This document shows positions 32,724 through 42,394 of a DNA stretch of 64,000 bases, in pieces. The notes below the pieces were generated by a model, which worked only from the letters and a program-made list of their open reading frames with translations, ran no database searches and was not told the origin of the DNA. The DNA is from Actinomadura mexicana. Lineage in GTDB: Bacteria > Actinomycetota > Actinomycetes > Streptosporangiales > Streptosporangiaceae. Location: contig NZ_FZNP01000003.1 of NCBI RefSeq assembly GCF_900188105.1, positions 496,001 through 560,000 on the forward strand, read 5' to 3'. Numbering within the stretch: position 1 is the first letter of the stretch; each line of letters starts with the position of its first letter. A program made the translations under genes and the position numbers.

Positions 32724-33623
32724 ATGAAGGAGCCGCGGATCCTGTTCGTCCACGCCCATCCGGACGACGAGTCCATCGGGACCGGGGCGAGCATGGCCAA
32801 ATACGCCGCCGAGGGCGCCCACGTCTGCCTCGTCACCTGCACCCTGGGCGAGGAGGGCGAGGTCATCCCCGAGGATCTGCGCCATCTCGCCTCCGACAAG
32901 GAGGACGCCCTGGGCGAGTACCGGATCGGCGAGCTCGCCGCGGCCTGCGAGGCGCTCGGCGTCCGCGACCACCGCTTCCTCGGCGGTCCCGGGCGCTGGC
33001 GCGACTCCGGCATGATGGGCGCCCCCACCAACGACGATCCGCGCTGCTTCTGGCAGGCGGACCTCACGACCGCCGCGCGGGACCTCGTGACCGTCATCCG
33101 GGAGGTCCGCCCGCAGGTGATCGTCACCTATGACGAGCGCGGCAACTACGGCCACCCCGACCACATCCAGGCGCACCGCGTCACGTGGCGGGCGTTCGAG
33201 CTGGCCGCCGACCCCCTCCACGAGGACGGCGCCGAGCCGTGGCGGGCGGCCAAGGTCTACGCCTACGCCGCCCCGCGCACGGTGCTCGCCCGCGCGATCG
33301 CGGTGATGCGCGAGGCCCGGCTGCCGTTCGCCCGCGTCGCCGGGCTGGAGGAGCTCGGCTCCGGCGTCCCGGACGGGCAGGTCACCACGGTCGTGGACGC
33401 CCGCGCCCACCTGCCCGCCAAGCTGGCGGCGCTGCGCGCCCACCACACCCAGATCACGGTCGCGCCCGAGCAGGTCGGACCGTTCTTCGCGCTGTCGAAC
33501 AATCTGGGGCAGCAGGCGTTCGGCACCGAGTACTTCATCCTCCAGGCGGGCGAGCTCGGCCCGGTCGGTCCCGGCCGCCGCGAGCGGGACCTGTTCGCCG
33601 GTCTGGCGAGCGCGGGGGAGTGA
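32724..33623 (+). CDS. mshB: N-acetyl-1-D-myo-inositol-2-amino-2-deoxy-alpha-D-glucopyranoside deacetylase
   Basis: 299 residues. Zinc deacetylase of mycothiol biosynthesis: removes acetate from GlcNAc-inositol so that MshC can add cysteine. Metal motif [20 protein letters not shown] (H, D, D) near the N-terminus, and the third ligand in [32 protein letters not shown] is the MshB-specific loop. The family length of about 290-300 residues is met. TAGGCT lies eight bases before ATG 32724. Followed 23 bp later by the DUF6113 membrane protein that usually accompanies mshB in actinomycetes. Its presence is the main marker that this is an actinobacterium. Confidence 0.93.
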   Translation: MKEPRILFVHAHPDDESIGTGASMAKYAAEGAHVCLVTCTLGEEGEVIPEDLRHLASDKEDALGEYRIGELAAACEALGVRDHRFLGGPGRWRDSGMMGAPTNDDPRCFWQADLTTAARDLVTVIREVRPQVIVTYDERGNYGHPDHIQAHRVTWRAFELAADPLHEDGAEPWRAAKVYAYAAPRTVLARAIAVMREARLPFARVAGLEELGSGVPDGQVTTVVDARAHLPAKLAALRAHHTQITVAPEQVGPFFALSNNLGQQAFGTEYFILQAGELGPVGPGRRERDLFAGLASAGE

Positions 33624-33646
33624 CGGGCCCCGGTACGCTGGCGTCC

Positions 33647-34216
33647 GTGGACAAGGACGACCAGGCCCGGGTGCGGCTCGCCAAGGACGGCCTCCCGGCG
33701 GACGCCGGCGCGACGGACGCCGAGGCCCGGGCCGACGTCGCCGAACCCGCCGGCGCCGAACCCGCGGAGCCCGCGGAGGGCGCCGGCGCGTCCGCGCTGG
33801 AGCCGGCCGGCGAAGGCCCTGGCGACGCGTTCGTGTCCGGCGCCGCCTACGCCGCGCTCGGCGTCCTCGGCGGCGTGTTCGGCGTGGTCGGCTCGTTCGC
33901 GCAGGACTGGTCCGTCGGTCCCGTCCCGCTCGTGGCCCTCGTCCTGGTCGCGCTGGTGTTCGCGATGGCGTGGGCGTCGGGCCGGGCGATGGGCGGGCGG
34001 CTCGGCGCGTTGATCCCCGCGCTGGTCTGGGGCGTCGTGGTGTTCGTCCTGCAGATGCGCCGCCCCGAGGGCGACCTCGTCGTCCCGGCGACGCTGCCCG
34101 GGTACGTGTTCGTCATCGGCGGCATGGTCGCCGCCGTGATCGCGATCATGCTGGTGCCGCCGGCCCGCCCGCCGGGCGAATGGATGCTCGGCAAGGCGGG
34201 CCGTTCTCGGGGTTAG
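33647..34216 (+). CDS. DUF6113-type membrane protein next to mshB
   Basis: About 189 residues from GTG 33647, with TACGCT seven bases upstream (predicted own leaderless start). A long acidic Ala/Glu/Pro-rich cytoplasmic tail (1-62) precedes four membrane segments (AAYAALGVLGGVFGVVGSFA, VPLVALVLVALVFAMAWASG, LGALIPALVWGVVVFVLQMR, YVFVIGGMVAAVIAIMLVPP). The gene commonly follows mshB; role unknown. It converges with the DHA2 efflux gene, 7 bp apart. Confidence 0.8.
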   Translation: MDKDDQARVRLAKDGLPADAGATDAEARADVAEPAGAEPAEPAEGAGASALEPAGEGPGDAFVSGAAYAALGVLGGVFGVVGSFAQDWSVGPVPLVALVLVALVFAMAWASGRAMGGRLGALIPALVWGVVVFVLQMRRPEGDLVVPATLPGYVFVIGGMVAAVIAIMLVPPARPPGEWMLGKAGRSRG

Positions 34217-34223
34217 CGGCGTC

Positions 34224-35837
34224 TCAGCCCGCCACGGAGGCGGGCTCGGAATCCTTCTGGACGGGCGTGCCGGCGTTGTGGCCCTTGAGGGTGAGGCACG
34301 CGGCGGCGCTGAGCAGGACCACGCCGATCGGAAGCCACATCGTCGGCCTCATCGCGTGGACGAAGCCGTGCGAGAACACCTGGCCGGCCAGCTCGTGGAC
34401 GCGGTGCGCGACGTTCGGCGGGACGCCGGGCGGCAGCTGCTGCCGGGCCCCGCTCTGCCCGGCGCCGACCTCCAGGCCGCCCTTGGCGGCGCCCGCGAAG
34501 CCCTTCACGAAGCCGCCGCGCACGTCGGGCGGGAGGGCCGCCGACCGGGTGGCCGCCTCGTCCCGCAGCGACGACGCCAGCTGGTTCTGCAGGACGGCGC
34601 CGACCGCCGCGCTGCCGAGCACCGAGCCGACCTGCCGGATCGTGTTGTTGACGCCGGACGCGGCGCCCGCGAGGTGCGGCGGGACGTTCCGGGTCGCCTC
34701 GGTGGCCATCGGCGCGAAGACGCCGCCGATACCGAGCCCGGACACCACGAGCGGGGCGATGAACGCGGTCCAGTCCGTGCCGACATCGGCGACGATCACG
34801 ATCCAAGCCATGCCGACCGCGTAGAGGGTCAGGCCGGTCATCAGGATGAACTTGCCGCCGATGCGGTCGGACATCCGGCCCGCGACCGGGGCGAGGAACA
34901 TCGACACCAGGGACGAGGGCGCCATGACGAGGCCCGCCTTGAGGGCGCTGAAGCCGAGCACCGACTGCAGGTAGATCGTCATCGGCAGGAACATGCCGAT
35001 CATGCCGACCGAGACGGCCGCGCCGACGAGGTTGAGGATCGTGAAGTTGCGGTCCTTGAACAGCGAGAACGGCACGAGCGGCTCGCGGTCCTGGCGTCCC
35101 CGCTGGTGGACCACGAAGATCACGAAGAGCGCGAGCCCGGCGGCGACCAGGCCCCAGATGCCCTCGTTCCACTCGTACTTCTGGCCCTCGGTCAGCGCGA
35201 ACGTGAGGCAGAACAGGGCGGCGGACGCCAGCAGCACGCCCGCGACGTCGAACCTGTGCCGGACGGTGCGGGTGTGGCCGGGCAGGATCGGCACGGCCAT
35301 GGCCAGCACGAGGATGCCGATCGGCAGGTTCACGAAGAAGATCCACCGCCAGTCCAGGCTGGTGACCAGCAGCCCGCCGACCGTGGGCCCGGCGATGGTG
35401 GACACGCCCGCCACCGCGCCCCAGACGCCGAGCGCGGCGCCGCGCCGCTCCGGCGGGAAGACGCTGATGATGATGGACATGGTCTGCGGCATCAGCAGCG
35501 CGGCGCCGAGGCCCTGCACGGCGCGGGCCGCGATCAGCTGCGCCGGGTCCTGGGAGATCCCGCAGGCCAGGCTGGACAGTGTGAACAGCGTGACACCGGC
35601 GATGAACAGGTTCTTCTTGCCCCACAGGTCGCCGAGGCGGCCCGCGGTGATGAGCAGCACCGCCAGCACCAGGATGTAGGCGTTGACGACCCACAGCACC
35701 TGGTCCAGCGAGGCGTCAAGCTTGTCGATCATGCTCGGGATCGCGATGTTCACGATCGTCAGGTCGAGCAGCGTCATGAAGAATCCGAGCGAGAGCGTCA
35801 GCAGGATCGCCCAGGGATTTCCGCTCCACCTCTTCAT
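34224..35837 (-). CDS. DHA2 (EmrB/QacA) family drug efflux MFS transporter
   Basis: 537 residues, 14 predicted membrane helices. Starts ILLTLSLGFFMTLLDLTIVN (motif D1: LDLTIVNIAIPSM), motif A RLGDLWGKKNLFI, motif C GPTVGGLLVTSLDWRWIFFV, and later MATEATRNVPPHLAGAASGV. A hydrophilic insert of about 60 residues near the C-terminus (RDEAATRSAALPPDVRGGFV) precedes the last helix. Proton-driven export of cationic or amphipathic drugs is typical. It shares one base with the PadR stop (TGATG), so the regulator and pump are translationally coupled. Confidence 0.92.
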   Translation of the reverse strand: MKRWSGNPWAILLTLSLGFFMTLLDLTIVNIAIPSMIDKLDASLDQVLWVVNAYILVLAVLLITAGRLGDLWGKKNLFIAGVTLFTLSSLACGISQDPAQLIAARAVQGLGAALLMPQTMSIIISVFPPERRGAALGVWGAVAGVSTIAGPTVGGLLVTSLDWRWIFFVNLPIGILVLAMAVPILPGHTRTVRHRFDVAGVLLASAALFCLTFALTEGQKYEWNEGIWGLVAAGLALFVIFVVHQRGRQDREPLVPFSLFKDRNFTILNLVGAAVSVGMIGMFLPMTIYLQSVLGFSALKAGLVMAPSSLVSMFLAPVAGRMSDRIGGKFILMTGLTLYAVGMAWIVIVADVGTDWTAFIAPLVVSGLGIGGVFAPMATEATRNVPPHLAGAASGVNNTIRQVGSVLGSAAVGAVLQNQLASSLRDEAATRSAALPPDVRGGFVKGFAGAAKGGLEVGAGQSGARQQLPPGVPPNVAHRVHELAGQVFSHGFVHAMRPTMWLPIGVVLLSAAACLTLKGHNAGTPVQKDSEPASVAG

Positions 35838-36463
35838 CAGGCCCCCATATCGTCAGTGCGTCGTGGCCGGGGCCGCGGGTGGCAGATCGCCCGCGGCTCG
35901 GCGTCCTTCCAGGTGAGCCGGCCGGACCGCAGGTCCTCGCCGAGCCCCCGTACGTAGTCGAGTTCGCAGCGCACGCGCGCGATCTGCCACTCCTGGTCGA
36001 TCAGCTTGTAGCGTTCGATGCCCTGCTTGCGGAGCGAGTCGTGCGCGGCCTGGTGCCCCGCGAGCGCCGCCTCCAGGGCGACGCTTCGCTTGCGGAGCAG
36101 CCGGGCGACCTCGTCCTCCGGTAGCAGGTTGATGAACGCCAGGGCGGTGCCGAAGAGCGGGAACTCCTCCGCGGGACGGGCCAGCAGCTCGGCGAGCCGG
36201 AACTGTGCCGCGTCGCGCCCGGCGCTGGTCACCGCGTAGACGGTGCGCTCGGGCCGGCGGCCCTCCCGGCTGGTCTCCAGCGGCTCGATCAGGCGGCCCT
36301 TGGCGAGCCGCTCCACCGAGTGGTAGAGCGACCCGTGCGTGATCTTGACGGCCTGGTCGTAGGCGTGGTCGCGGATGCGCTGCTGCATCTCGTACGGGTG
36401 CATGGGCCCGTCGCACAGCATGCGCAGCACGGTCAGCGCGAGCGGCGTGAGGGGTCGGGACAT
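35837..36463 (-). CDS. PadR family transcriptional repressor
   Basis: 208 residues. Winged helix PLALTVLRMLCDGPMHPYEM, ITHGSLYHSVERLAKGRLIE and the wing SREGRRPERTVYAVTSAGRD, typical of PadR; then a coiled C-terminal dimerisation region (RLLRKRSVALEAALAGHQAA). PadR proteins repress adjacent multidrug pumps and release DNA on binding a phenolic or drug ligand. A perfect 8-6-8 palindrome at 36489-36510, 26 bp upstream of its start, is the likely operator for the padR-MFS operon. Confidence 0.92.
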   Translation of the reverse strand: MSRPLTPLALTVLRMLCDGPMHPYEMQQRIRDHAYDQAVKITHGSLYHSVERLAKGRLIEPLETSREGRRPERTVYAVTSAGRDAAQFRLAELLARPAEEFPLFGTALAFINLLPEDEVARLLRKRSVALEAALAGHQAAHDSLRKQGIERYKLIDQEWQIARVRCELDYVRGLGEDLRSGRLTWKDAEPRAICHPRPRPRRTDDMGA

Positions 36464-36488
36464 ACCTGCGGCCTCAATGGTCGAACTC

Positions 36489-36510
36489 GATTAGTCCACG
36501 TAGACTAATC
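36489..36510 (-). promoter_or_regulatory. PadR operator
   Basis: GATTAGTC, six bases, GACTAATC: a perfect inverted repeat in AT-rich DNA just before the padR start. Confidence 0.75.
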
Positions 36511-36562
36511 CACTCGGACCGCTCTCGTCACCTTTGCGAGAAAACGGACATCTCCGGGCAGG

Positions 36563-37531
36563 TCAGCGCACGGAGTCCACGGCGTTGGCGGCGCCGTTGC
36601 GGGACACGTAGTCGCCGACCCGGTCCTCCCGGACGGCGGTGAACAGCTTCCCGGCCCCATCGTCGTCCAGGAGGACGACACTTTGCCCGTCGCGTTCCGC
36701 CGTCCGGTCGACCGGGGCCGTCAGGTACTCCATCAGCGAGGTCCGGAGCAGCCGGTGCGCCAGCCCGCGCAGCGTGCCGGACGTGACCGAGTCGTCCACG
36801 GTCGCCGAGCGCGTCGCGGCCCGCACGAACCGGTCGATCCTGATCGGGTTGCGGGTGTCCAGCGCCTTGGCGGCGAGCGCGTGCAGGAACGCCTGCTGCC
36901 GCTTGATCCGGTCGAGGTCGCCGCCCGGCAGGTTCCAGCGCTGCCGGACGAAGTCGAGCGCCTCGACGCCGTCCAGATGGTGCCGTCCCGCCTGCCAGGT
37001 CCGGTCGTGCATGGGGTCGTGGGTCGTCCGGGTGACGGTGACGTCCACGCCGCCGAGGGCGTCGGTCATCTTCACGAACCCGCCGAAGTCCAGCGCGGCG
37101 TAGTGGTCGACGCGGACGCGGGTGAGCTGCTCCACCGTCCGGATCAGCAGCGACGGCCCGCCGTGGGCGAACGCCGCATTGATCTTGGTGAGGCCGTGCC
37201 CGGGGACGGGCACCCAGGCGTCCCGGGGGATGGCGATCACCGACACCCGGTCGCCGCGCCCGGACAGGTGCACCATCATGATCGTGTCGGCGCGGGCGCC
37301 CATCGAGGGCACGTCGGCGCGCCGGTCGGACCCGATCAGCAGCCAGTTCTCGCCGCGCCCGCTGGAGGCCGGGCGCCCGCCGGCGGTCGGCAGCGCGCCG
37401 GAGACCCGCCTGACCTCGCCGTCGTAGAAGCGCTGCAGGAAGTACAGGCCGCCCGCGAGGAGCAGCACGAGGCCCACCGCCAGCCCCCCGCACCCGATGA
37501 TCACACGGCGCCGACTCCTGTTCCGCAGCAT
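36563..37531 (-). CDS. LytR-CpsA-Psr (LCP) family protein, short form
   Basis: About 322 residues from ATG 37531. One membrane anchor (VIIGCGGLAVGLVLLLAGGL) then an LCP domain: NWLLIGSDRRADVP, RADTIMMVHLSGRGDRVSVI, AIPRDAWVPVPGHGLTKINA, HYAALDFGGFVKMTDALGGV, DFVRQRWNLPGGDLDRIKRQ. The catalytic Arg and Asp positions of LCP phosphotransferases are present. Unlike the LCP protein at 5196 it lacks a LytR_C domain and the long acidic tail. It attaches glycopolymers to peptidoglycan. Monocistronic, lying between PadR and rocD on the same strand. Confidence 0.9.
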   Translation of the reverse strand: MLRNRSRRRVIIGCGGLAVGLVLLLAGGLYFLQRFYDGEVRRVSGALPTAGGRPASSGRGENWLLIGSDRRADVPSMGARADTIMMVHLSGRGDRVSVIAIPRDAWVPVPGHGLTKINAAFAHGGPSLLIRTVEQLTRVRVDHYAALDFGGFVKMTDALGGVDVTVTRTTHDPMHDRTWQAGRHHLDGVEALDFVRQRWNLPGGDLDRIKRQQAFLHALAAKALDTRNPIRIDRFVRAATRSATVDDSVTSGTLRGLAHRLLRTSLMEYLTAPVDRTAERDGQSVVLLDDDGAGKLFTAVREDRVGDYVSRNGAANAVDSVR

Positions 37532-37638
37532 CCCCACACCCTCACGGGGAACGCGGCGGACGCGGCGGCGCCGGGCGGAGCGCTGGCCGAGCCTTGGCGG
37601 AGACCGGGGTTTGCGATGACGGAAACGGGCGTCCGGCC

Positions 37639-37684
37639 GGCGGGGAACGCCGCCGGGCGCCGTTGGCCGGCGGCGTTCCCCGCC
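37639..37684 (-). terminator. Terminator after rocD
   Basis: Perfect 18-bp stem (GGCGGGGAACGCCGCCGG and its complement) with a 10-base loop, 19 bp beyond the rocD stop. Confidence 0.9.
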
Positions 37685-37702
37685 TTGTCGGCGGAGCGGC
37701 GG

Positions 37703-38896
37703 TCAGCCCTTGAGGGCGATCTCCAGCTGGTCGAGCGCCCAGTCGAGCTCGTCGCGCTCGATGACCAGCGGCGGGGCGAGGCGGAGCGTGGTCTCGTGGG
37801 TCTCCTTGGCGAGGACGCCGAGCTCCATCAGCCGCTCGCTGACCGGACGGGCCCTGCCGTGCAGCTCCACGCCCGCCCACAGGCCGCGGCCGCGCACCTC
37901 GCGGACGAGGTCGCCGGGCAGCCGCCCGAGCCGGTCGTGCAGGTGCGCGCCGAGCGTCCGGGACCGCTCCTGGTACTCGCCGGTCTTCAGGATCGCGACG
38001 ACCTCGCGGCCGATGGCGCAGGCGAGCGGGTTGCCGCCGAACGTCGAGCCGTGCTGGCCCGGCTTGAACACGCCGAGGACGTCCCGGTCGGCGACGACCG
38101 CGGACACCGGCATGATGCCGCCGCCGAGGGCCTTGCCGAGGATGTAGACGTCGGGCACGACGTCCTCGTGCTCGACCGCGAACGTGGCGCCGGTGCGGCC
38201 GAGGCCCGACTGGATCTCGTCGGCGATCATCAGCGCGCCGCCCGCCGTGCACAGCTCGCGCACGGCGCGCAGGAACCCGCTCGGCGGGACGTTCACGCCC
38301 GCCTCGCCCTGGATCGGCTCGACCAGCACGCCGACCGTGTTGCCGTCCATCGCGGCCTTGAGCGCCTCGACGTCCCCGTACGGGACCGTCCGGAAGCCCG
38401 GCGTGTAGGGGCCGTAGGAGTCGCGGGCGTCGGGGTCGGTCGAGAAGCTGATGATGGTGGTCGTGCGGCCGTGGAAGTTGCCCTCGAACGCGATGATGTT
38501 CGCCTCGCCGGCGGGGACGCCCTTGACCTCGTAGCCCCACTTGCGGGCCGTCTTCAGAGCGGTCTCGACGGCCTCGGCGCCGCTGTTCATCGACAGCACC
38601 ATGTCCTTGCCGCACAGCTCGGCCAGCTCGGCGACGAACGGGCCGAACTGGTCGTGGTCGAAGGCGCGGCTCACCAGCGTGACGCGGTCGAGCTGCCGCC
38701 GCGCGGCCTCGGTCAGCCGCGGGTTGCGGTGCCCGAAGTTGACGGCCGAGTAGGCGGCCAGCATGTCCAGGTAGCGGTGGCCCTCCGCGTCGGTCAGCCA
38801 GACGCCGTCCGCCTCGCAGACCACGATGGGGAGGGGGTGGTAGTTGTGCGCGCTGTGGTCCTCGGACATCGCTCGCAGCTGGTCGGTCGGCGTCAC
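37703..38896 (-). CDS. rocD: Ornithine aminotransferase
   Basis: 397 residues from GTG 38896 with AAGGAG six bases upstream. Class III PLP aminotransferase: substrate end HNYHPLPIVVCEADGVWLTD, SMNSGAEAVETALKTARKWG, NFHGRTTTIISFSTD, EPIQGEAGVNVPPSGFLRAV, IADEIQSGLGRTG with the cofactor Asp, and Lys in VYILGKALGGGIMPVSAVVA. It converts ornithine and 2-oxoglutarate to glutamate semialdehyde and glutamate in arginine catabolism. It is divergent from an Lrp/AsnC-type regulator, the usual arrangement for rocD in actinomycetes. Confidence 0.95.
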   Translation of the reverse strand: MTPTDQLRAMSEDHSAHNYHPLPIVVCEADGVWLTDAEGHRYLDMLAAYSAVNFGHRNPRLTEAARRQLDRVTLVSRAFDHDQFGPFVAELAELCGKDMVLSMNSGAEAVETALKTARKWGYEVKGVPAGEANIIAFEGNFHGRTTTIISFSTDPDARDSYGPYTPGFRTVPYGDVEALKAAMDGNTVGVLVEPIQGEAGVNVPPSGFLRAVRELCTAGGALMIADEIQSGLGRTGATFAVEHEDVVPDVYILGKALGGGIMPVSAVVADRDVLGVFKPGQHGSTFGGNPLACAIGREVVAILKTGEYQERSRTLGAHLHDRLGRLPGDLVREVRGRGLWAGVELHGRARPVSERLMELGVLAKETHETTLRLAPPLVIERDELDWALDQLEIALKG

Positions 38897-39072
38897 GACG
38901 CTCCTTCGCGGCTCGGCCCGGCCGGTCGGGCCGGGGCATGGCGGGGACACCGGGCGCGTGCCCGGTGCCGAGGGGGAGGGGGCCGGCGGATCGGGTGGCC
39001 GCCGGTCCGTACCCAGCGTATGTTCGGAATTGACTGCCGACCAATGACGAAAACCGACTTGGGGGGTGTTAT

Positions 39073-39531
39073 TTGTTGCGTCTTGACGAGCTGGACCGGC
39101 GGATCGTTGCGCGGCTGCTGGAGGACGGGCGCGCTTCGTACGCGCAGATCGGCGACAGGGTGGGGCTGTCGGCCCCCGCGGTGAAGCGGCGCGTCGACCG
39201 GCTGCGCGCGGACGGTGTGATCAACGGCTTCGCGGCCGTGGTCGACCCGGCCGCCCTCGGCTGGACGACCGAGGCGTTCATCGAGATCTTCTGTACCGGG
39301 GCGACGTCCCCCGAGCAGATCCACTCCAGCGTCCGCGGCCACCCCGAGGTCGTGGCGGCGTACACGATCAGCGGGGACGCCAGCGCGCTCGTGCACGTGC
39401 GGGCCCGCGACATCCAGCATCTGGAGCAGGCCCTCGAACGGCTCCGCCGCGAGGACAACATCACCGCGACCAAGACGGCGATCGTGCTGTCCCGGCTCAT
39501 CGGCCGCCCGACCGACGCGCCCTACGGCTGA
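39073..39531 (+). CDS. Lrp/AsnC family regulator, divergent from rocD
   Basis: About 152 residues from a TTG start (39073; TTG 39076 equally possible) with a G-run upstream. N-terminal HTH LDELDRRIVARLLEDGRASY then AQIGDRVGLSAPAVKRRVDR, and a RAM ligand domain (VDPAALGWTTEAFIEIFCTG, VRGHPEVVAAYTISGDASAL). Lrp-type octamers bind amino acids; the divergent rocD gene is the probable target, with arginine or ornithine the probable effector (inference). Confidence 0.9.
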   Translation: MLRLDELDRRIVARLLEDGRASYAQIGDRVGLSAPAVKRRVDRLRADGVINGFAAVVDPAALGWTTEAFIEIFCTGATSPEQIHSSVRGHPEVVAAYTISGDASALVHVRARDIQHLEQALERLRREDNITATKTAIVLSRLIGRPTDAPYG

Positions 39532-39558
39532 GGTATTACCGGCGAGTAGGCTGCCGCC

Positions 39559-40041
39559 ATGGACTTCGCGACCGCTGACCTCATCGACGACTTCGGGGAC
39601 GAGCTGCGCAGCTGCGAGACGCAGTTCCGGCAGTACGGCGCGCGGACGGCGTTCGCCGGCCCGGTCGCGACCGTGCGCTGCCACCGTGACAACGGCCTGG
39701 TGAAGCGGCGCCTCGGCACCCCGGGGGAGGGCCGGGTGCTGGTCGTGGACGGCGCCGGGTCGCTGGCGTCCGCGCTGATGGGCGACATGATCGCGGCGGC
39801 GGCGGTGGCGGGCGGCTGGGCCGGGGTCGTGATCAACGGCGCGGTCCGGGACGTGGCGGCGCTGCGCGGGATGGATCTCGGCGCGAAGGCCCTCGGGTCC
39901 AACCCGCGCAAGAGCGCCAAGGACGGCGCGGGCGAGACCGACGTCCCGGTGACGTTCGGCGGCGTGGAGTTCCGGCCGGGCGACTGGCTCTACAGCGACG
40001 AGGACGGCATCGTCGTCGCGGCGCGCGAGCTCCCGCTCTGA
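39559..40041 (+). CDS. rraA: RraA family protein
   Basis: 160 residues. Starts [20 protein letters not shown], with [60 protein letters not shown] and the end [20 protein letters not shown]. The G-x-VRD motif and the DxDG pair are family hallmarks. RraA inhibits RNase E in E. coli; related proteins are 4-hydroxy-4-methyl-2-oxoglutarate/oxaloacetate aldolases, and both labels are used for actinomycete members. TAGGCT lies six bases before ATG 39559. Confidence 0.9.
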   Translation: MDFATADLIDDFGDELRSCETQFRQYGARTAFAGPVATVRCHRDNGLVKRRLGTPGEGRVLVVDGAGSLASALMGDMIAAAAVAGGWAGVVINGAVRDVAALRGMDLGAKALGSNPRKSAKDGAGETDVPVTFGGVEFRPGDWLYSDEDGIVVAARELPL

Positions 40042-40160
40042 CCTGGGCGCCCGGCGCGAGGTGCCAGGGCATCCGGCGCAAGATCGTCTAAGTCGGCCGT
40101 AGCCGTGCGGGACCGCGCGTCCTTACCGTCTCCCCGCAACCCACCCGAGGTAGGGGAGAC

Positions 40161-42227
40161 ATGCGCGCCAAGAAGATTCTGCTGGTGCCCGCGGCGGCGA
40201 TGGGGCTGGTCGTGGGACTCGCGGCCGTGCCGGCCGCCGCGCAGCCGGGGCCCCCGGTCCCGAAACCGACCGCGAACCCCTGGCAGATGCGGCACTGGCC
40301 GCAGACGCAGCCGTGGCAGCGGGCGCAGCCGTCTGCCCGCACGTACGCGGCGGGCGCCCCGCGCCCGATCGACCCCCAGAACTACGAGCTTCCCGACACG
40401 ATGACCTGGGACGACTACACCGCGATCCCGGGCACCTCGTGGTCGGACCCGGCCCGCAAGGGGTCGGAGAAGAACTTCAACGTCGCGGTCGTCCTCGCCG
40501 ACTACCCGAACCAGCCGTTCGAGGTCACGCAGCCGGTGAACTCGTCGGTCTTCGGCAACCCGGTCAAGGTCGGCGACGTGCCGCGCGCGCAGGTGGCGAA
40601 GTTCTACCAGGACTTCCTCAACAAGCCGCAGGAGTTGAACCACGGCCACACCCTCCACGAGTACTGGATGGAGGACTCCGGCGGCCGGTTCGGCGTGAAC
40701 CTGACGGGGTTCGGCGCCTACCAGATGCCCGCCAAGGACCACGAGTACGGCGTGGACGGCATGCAGGGCGGAACGGGATGCCCGACCGGCGACACCTGCA
40801 ACCGCGACCTGCGCAAGGACGCGCGGGACGCGTGGGTCGCCGACGTCGGCGAGGAGGCGGCGAACGAGTTCGACTTCGTCTTCTTCCTCAGCGCCGGGCA
40901 GGACGAGTCGTCCACCTGGCAGGAGTTCGGCGAGATGAAGTTCGGCACGAAGGAGCAGGTGCCGAACGAGTGGGGGCCGGGCGATCCGACCCTGACGAAC
41001 TGGGTGAAGACCCGGTACGTCCCCTGGACGTCCTGGCAGGCCGGCTCGACGATCTGGCCGAACGCCATCCCGGGAGTCTCCTCGACGCAGGCGGAGAGCT
41101 CCGGCATGTCGGTCTACGCCCACGAGTTCAGCCACATCCTCGGTATCGGCGACAACTACAACAACCCCTACGGCGACCCGCCGCGCCGCGCCTTCAGCGG
41201 CCCGTGGGACATGCTCAGCCGCGGCACGTTCAACGGGCCGGGCGGCCCGCACAGCCGGTGGACGATCCCGGCGACGGGCGGCGGGTCCATGGGCGCTCAG
41301 CACATGCTCCGCAACAAGCTGAAGCTCGGCATGGTGAACGGCGACGACGTGCTCCAGCTCAGCCGGGACGCGCTCGCCGCGTCCGGCCTGGTCGTCGCCG
41401 ACGTGACCGCCCGGTCGGCCGACCCGGGCGAGGGCGGCCTCACCGGCATCAACGTCAAGCTCGGCGAGGGCGGTGACAAGAGCCCGCAGTGCGACACCGC
41501 CGCCGACCCGCTGTGCGACGGCGGCGGCTACGACAACTACACCCTCGAAGTCGTCGACCGGATGGGCACGGACTCCTTCACGCCCGACTCCGGCGTCCTG
41601 CTGGCCAAGACCAAGGACCAGGACCGCGCCCCGTTCATCTGGGTCGAGGACGCCAACCCGCAGGACATCGACAAGGTCGACTTCGTCCTGCCCGACGGCA
41701 CCCCGAAGAAGATGACGATCGGCGACTACCGGCAGCTCTCCGACGCGCTCTACCACGCGGGGGCGAACTCCGGCAGCGAGTACGAGTACGTCGACCAGGC
41801 GAACCGCCTGCACTTCTACGTCCTGAACCTCAGGCGGGACCGCGAGGGCGTGCTGTCCTACACGGTCGCGGTCGGCTCGCTGGACGGCGCCGGGCCGCAG
41901 CGGCGCGGCGTGCGGGTCGACTCGGGCCCCGCCCGGCCGACCGGCGCGGGCTGGACGAAGTGCACGATGACGCTCACCAACACGGGCCGGGGCGGCGAGG
42001 GCCGCCACGGCTCCGACGTGTTCCGTCTCAAGGCGGCCGTGTCCGGCGGCGGCTGGACGACGTCGCTGCCGAACGAGCTGGCCACCGCCCGGGCGGGCGG
42101 CCGCACCAAGGTCGAGGTCTGGGCGAAGGCGGAGCCGGGCGCCGCCCGCCACGCGCGGCTCAGCCTGACGGGGACCTCGGAGAGCGACCCGTCGAAGTCC
42201 GACTCGGGGACCTGCGCCCTGCGCTGA
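40161..42227 (+). CDS. Secreted M6 family metalloprotease (immune inhibitor A-like)
   Basis: 688 residues. Signal peptide (KKILLVPAAAMGLVVGLAAV then PAAAQPGPP). The peptidase domain has NFNVAVVLADYPNQPFEV near 110 and the zinc motif YAHEFSHILGIGDNY (H321, H325), followed by WDMLSRGTFNGPGGPHSRWT; this is the M6 layout with the met-turn-like region. The C-terminal 130 residues form a beta-rich accessory domain (GWTKCTMTLTNTGRGGEGRH). Secreted protein degradation is the likely role. AGGGGAG precedes the ATG. A terminator follows. Confidence 0.92.
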   Translation: MRAKKILLVPAAAMGLVVGLAAVPAAAQPGPPVPKPTANPWQMRHWPQTQPWQRAQPSARTYAAGAPRPIDPQNYELPDTMTWDDYTAIPGTSWSDPARKGSEKNFNVAVVLADYPNQPFEVTQPVNSSVFGNPVKVGDVPRAQVAKFYQDFLNKPQELNHGHTLHEYWMEDSGGRFGVNLTGFGAYQMPAKDHEYGVDGMQGGTGCPTGDTCNRDLRKDARDAWVADVGEEAANEFDFVFFLSAGQDESSTWQEFGEMKFGTKEQVPNEWGPGDPTLTNWVKTRYVPWTSWQAGSTIWPNAIPGVSSTQAESSGMSVYAHEFSHILGIGDNYNNPYGDPPRRAFSGPWDMLSRGTFNGPGGPHSRWTIPATGGGSMGAQHMLRNKLKLGMVNGDDVLQLSRDALAASGLVVADVTARSADPGEGGLTGINVKLGEGGDKSPQCDTAADPLCDGGGYDNYTLEVVDRMGTDSFTPDSGVLLAKTKDQDRAPFIWVEDANPQDIDKVDFVLPDGTPKKMTIGDYRQLSDALYHAGANSGSEYEYVDQANRLHFYVLNLRRDREGVLSYTVAVGSLDGAGPQRRGVRVDSGPARPTGAGWTKCTMTLTNTGRGGEGRHGSDVFRLKAAVSGGGWTTSLPNELATARAGGRTKVEVWAKAEPGAARHARLSLTGTSESDPSKSDSGTCALR

Positions 42228-42235
42228 CCCGGTCC

Positions 42236-42273
42236 GGACGGGACGGCCTCCCCGTGCGGGGGCCGTCCCGTCC
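42236..42273 (+). terminator. Terminator after the M6 protease gene
   Basis: GGACGGGACGGCC-T-CCCC paired with GGGGGCCGTCCCGTCC through a GTGC loop, one bulged base. Confidence 0.85.
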
Positions 42274-42394
42274 GTGACGCGGGGGGCGGGTGCGGGTCGA
42301 CGCCCCCGAAGTAATGGGCCGCGAAGCATAAGTTGTCCTTCCCTAGATCATCTCGGGGTCGTCCGCAGCATCCGGCCCGGGTAAGTGCCGCCTT

